A stretch of DNA of 64,000 nucleotides from Lingula anatina. Lineage: Eukaryota; Brachiopoda; Lingulata; Lingulida; Lingulidae. This document shows positions 61,754 to 64,000 of the stretch, one piece after another (positions within the stretch are counted from its first letter, which is position 1; each line of letters begins with the position of its first letter). A model generated the notes under the pieces. It was not told where the DNA came from and ran no database searches. It saw nothing but the letters and a program-made list of their open reading frames with translations. Where the stretch lies: NCBI RefSeq assembly GCF_001039355.2, contig NW_019775944.1, forward strand, positions 15,048 through 79,047. The letters run 5' to 3'. Both the position numbers and the translations under genes were made by a program.

Positions 61754-63832
61754 ATGGCGAAGACTGGACAGATAATTATATGTTGTCTCGTTACGCTGTT
61801 GAATCATACGGTAAGATTCACACTGGAGTTATTTACTAATTATGCATTTAACTATGTAAAATACGAACTTAGGTCGAGTATTGATCATGTTAAAATTTTA
61901 TTAATCCACCCATGCTTTCAGATTGTTCTGATATGGGATAGGATCTTATTATATTGATTTGGTAGACTTACAAACAAATGGCAATTAAAAAAGTATTGGA
62001 TAAAAAATTAAATCTAATATTGAAATCAATTCACCTAAAAGAAGTGAGAAATACTGAGATGCGTAACTGTCTGTAGTGATGTCAATTTCTTTTCTTAGAT
62101 GACGATATCATTAAATCGTCTTTTGTTACGTTTGTAACGCAAAAATTATCGCCCCACCGCATTTTATCATAACATAACAACTAGACAAGTAATCATCGTG
62201 TAAATTGGGGGTGAGTAGTTGAAAATTGACTGGCATCGTACCTAGCGTAACCATTGAAGGAAATCACACTCACAGGAGAGGGAATGTCGTCTTCGTAGAA
62301 AATGTTTCATGACATTAAGGACATTGACTGCAACTTTTTACATGAACAGACCACACCATGCTTCTGAGTTTAATGTCATAAGACGTCTGCACAATCGCCG
62401 TTCTTTTGGTAGAGTTTCTGTGAGGAGACTAATGATCACTGAGCTGGGATGTATTGGCTAATGTGGTGTAGGTGAGCTGGGATGTATTGGCTTATGTGGT
62501 GTAGGTGAGCTGCGATGTATTGGTTGATGTGGTTTATGAGAGCGGTGATGTATTGGCTAATGTGGTGTAGGTGAGCTGGGATGTATTGGCTAATGTGGTG
62601 TAGGTGAGGTGGCAGTGGTCAACGGGAGCTCTAACACAGACCCTTTCATCCAAGTGCTGGAAGGGAGACTTAAGGAATTCTGTCGAAGAAATATTTGGGT
62701 CCATGATCACCCATTTATGTTTTGACGAAGCAATGCAATACACGTGCAGCCAACGCAACAGTAGGGTGGTTTTATGGGAGCCAGATCCAGACTCCTCAAT
62801 TTCATCTTAATCCCTATATGAAAACCTCATCAAGAATGCATAGGATATTCTTGGAAACGGATTACTGAAGGATAAGTCAAGGAAAGGTGAGCTCATACCA
62901 TCTTTACACCGTAGGTGGAATGTCATCACTGCCCAAAAGTTACAGAATATTTTACTCCACCCTTTATCCTTTTGAGCTGATCGTTTGTTTTATGTGCATT
63001 GATGCCGAATTCTCAATTTTAAGACGGGTTCTTGATTTATACAGGTTTGCGGGTTTCAACGATACTTCAGTATCGACGAATCTTCATGGCGAAATTGCAC
63101 CAACTGTCTTAACCTGTACAGAGAAACCAAAGTGGCTTGCAATTTAACCAGAGACACAATATGTGGTGGCTGTATTGCTGGGTAAAATATAAATGCTGTA
63201 ATGAAAGTTTTTGGTGCGAACATAAGCAAGCCGGAAATAAAGCTTTAAATTGAGGTTGACGTTGTAATTACTAATACACGTCTTTAAATTTTCAATACAT
63301 CATCTTTTCTGAATGTACAGGTGTACAAGAACCTTTTTATATAAGATAAATAGTCATTTCAGTTTATTGAATTAAGAATACGTTTGTATTTGCATATGCA
63401 GGAATGAAGATAAGGTCTACTTTGGTTTTAATCTTGACAATTCTGAGCCGTGTACACCATTGGCCAAATTGGAGAGGTTTTCGGACGTAAAAGGTAAATT
63501 GGTGGTTTCATTATGTTGTATTGGGTAAAAACATATAAATTAATTGAATTAATGTCATGGTATATTCACAGTTTGTTCCATTGTATACAAAAGTACAAAG
63601 TACCGTATCTCCTTTGATCCTACCAAAATATTTTGCTCATTCGATTTAAAAAATGCAAACCCGTGCTTGCCGCAACCGTTTTTAAACAATATAGCTGATG
63701 TTTATGATAATGAGTTCAATATCGCATTATAAAACACGCCTCTTTTTTTAGCTCTTGCCATTGGGCTCATTGCGTTTTTAGTGGCAATTCTTCTATTCGT
63801 TGGTTTATATGCAGTGCTTGTACGCCGCAAAG
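61754..63832 (+). CDS. TNF-receptor-like type I membrane protein, 5' part
   Basis: Exon 1, 61754-61810, is ATG with a hydrophobic signal peptide (TGQIIICCLVTLL) and donor ACG/gtaaga. The next exon I can place is 63045-63181 (acceptor ttatacag). It has one complete six-cysteine TNFR-type domain: VCG...RNCTNC...VAC...TICGGC, with the C-x2-C pairs at the usual places. Exon 63402-63493 (GNEDKVYFGFNLDN...) is a juxtamembrane stalk. Exon 63752-63832 is a transmembrane helix (LIAFLVAILLFVGLYAVLV) followed by RRK. Phases 0, 2, 1, 1 all agree, and exon 1 is compatible with 63045, so a single-CRD receptor as in BCMA/Fn14-like members is possible. An unseen exon between them cannot be excluded. The cytoplasmic part lies beyond the window. 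It would bind a TNF-family ligand at the cell surface and signal through TRAF or death-domain adaptors, by family analogy. Confidence 0.75.
62440..62612 (+). repeat. 33 bp minisatellite in TNFR-like gene intron
   Basis: Five head-to-tail units of the type gagctgggatgtattggcta followed by atgtggtgtaggt, with a few changes in the third and fourth. Confidence 0.95.
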
Positions 63833-64000
63833 GTAAGGATCAATATAAGACCGCTTTTGAAAAGTTGTTTGTTGTGGATTGTGAAATGTAGTGTGTTATC
63901 ATACAAACAGCAAAGAGTGCGATCTAAAATTAGGCAATTCGACGTCTGATAATATACAAGGTCACCTCGGGTAGGAGAAGCACGGTGTAGTGTAATATTA
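63833..64000. other. Intron of the TNFR-like gene running off the window
   Basis: Begins with donor gtaagg after the transmembrane exon. No further exon starts before the end. Confidence 0.6.

Noticed and set aside
1-64000. CRISPR arrays, bacterial operons, rRNA or tRNA genes
   Set aside because: No regular spacer-repeat array was seen, and no tRNA or rRNA core sequences were recognised by eye. A covariance-model scan would be decisive for tRNAs.

Overview
The window is AT-rich animal nuclear DNA. Open reading frames are short and interrupted, real coding sequence lies in exons bounded by GT/AG introns with pyrimidine tracts, and there are long microsatellites and many decayed transposable elements. 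The recognisable host genes are an NF-kappaB-type MAP3K, a TNF-receptor-like protein and a somatomedin-B surface protein. The frequent acatgta-type words and the kinds of mobile elements suggest a lophotrochozoan, most likely a marine bivalve mollusc. The species cannot be proven from the sequence. All exon models below were joined by eye from reading frame, splice sites and phase.

Layout. 0-5.1 kb is a diverged 0.6 kb inverted repeat pair with a second, nested inverted repeat pair inside it. 7.4-10.5 kb holds the last exons of a minus-strand, probably membrane-anchored glycoprotein gene, itself flanked by another inverted repeat pair. 12.8-17.5 kb has local duplications, two TTAA-flanked MITEs and the 5' exon of a minus-strand secreted or membrane protein with a somatomedin-B domain. 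21.2-31 kb is the most unusual stretch. A broken P-element/THAP9-like transposase (plus strand) faces tail to tail a broken minus-strand reading frame with a PIF1-type helicase part followed by a lysine-rich region and a PHD finger. Younger MITEs sit inside it. 33-37.6 kb is a diverged tandem repeat field with pieces of non-LTR retrotransposons.

39.1-46.5 kb carries a 12-exon plus-strand gene for a protein kinase of the NIK/Tpl2 (MAP3K14/MAP3K8) type. Its N-terminal region has two TRAF-docking-like motifs, and its introns hold several transposon-derived elements. 49-50.2 kb has a small tandem duplication and a LINE 3' end. 51.7-56.9 kb is a roughly 1.75 kb tandem array (two units plus a partial third and an older relic). 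One unit is interrupted by a 900 bp element with an 8 bp target duplication and G/C minisatellite ends. 58.5-61.4 kb has dispersed repeats and a decayed tyrosine recombinase. 61.75 kb to the right edge holds the first exons of a small TNF-receptor-like protein (signal peptide, one cysteine-rich domain, transmembrane helix), cut by the window end.

Functionally, a TNFR-like receptor and a NIK-like kinase with TRAF-docking-like motifs lie about 15 kb apart on the same strand. In vertebrates these families act in one pathway (receptor, TRAF, NIK, NF-kappaB). The neighbourhood is therefore suggestive, but co-regulation is inference only.
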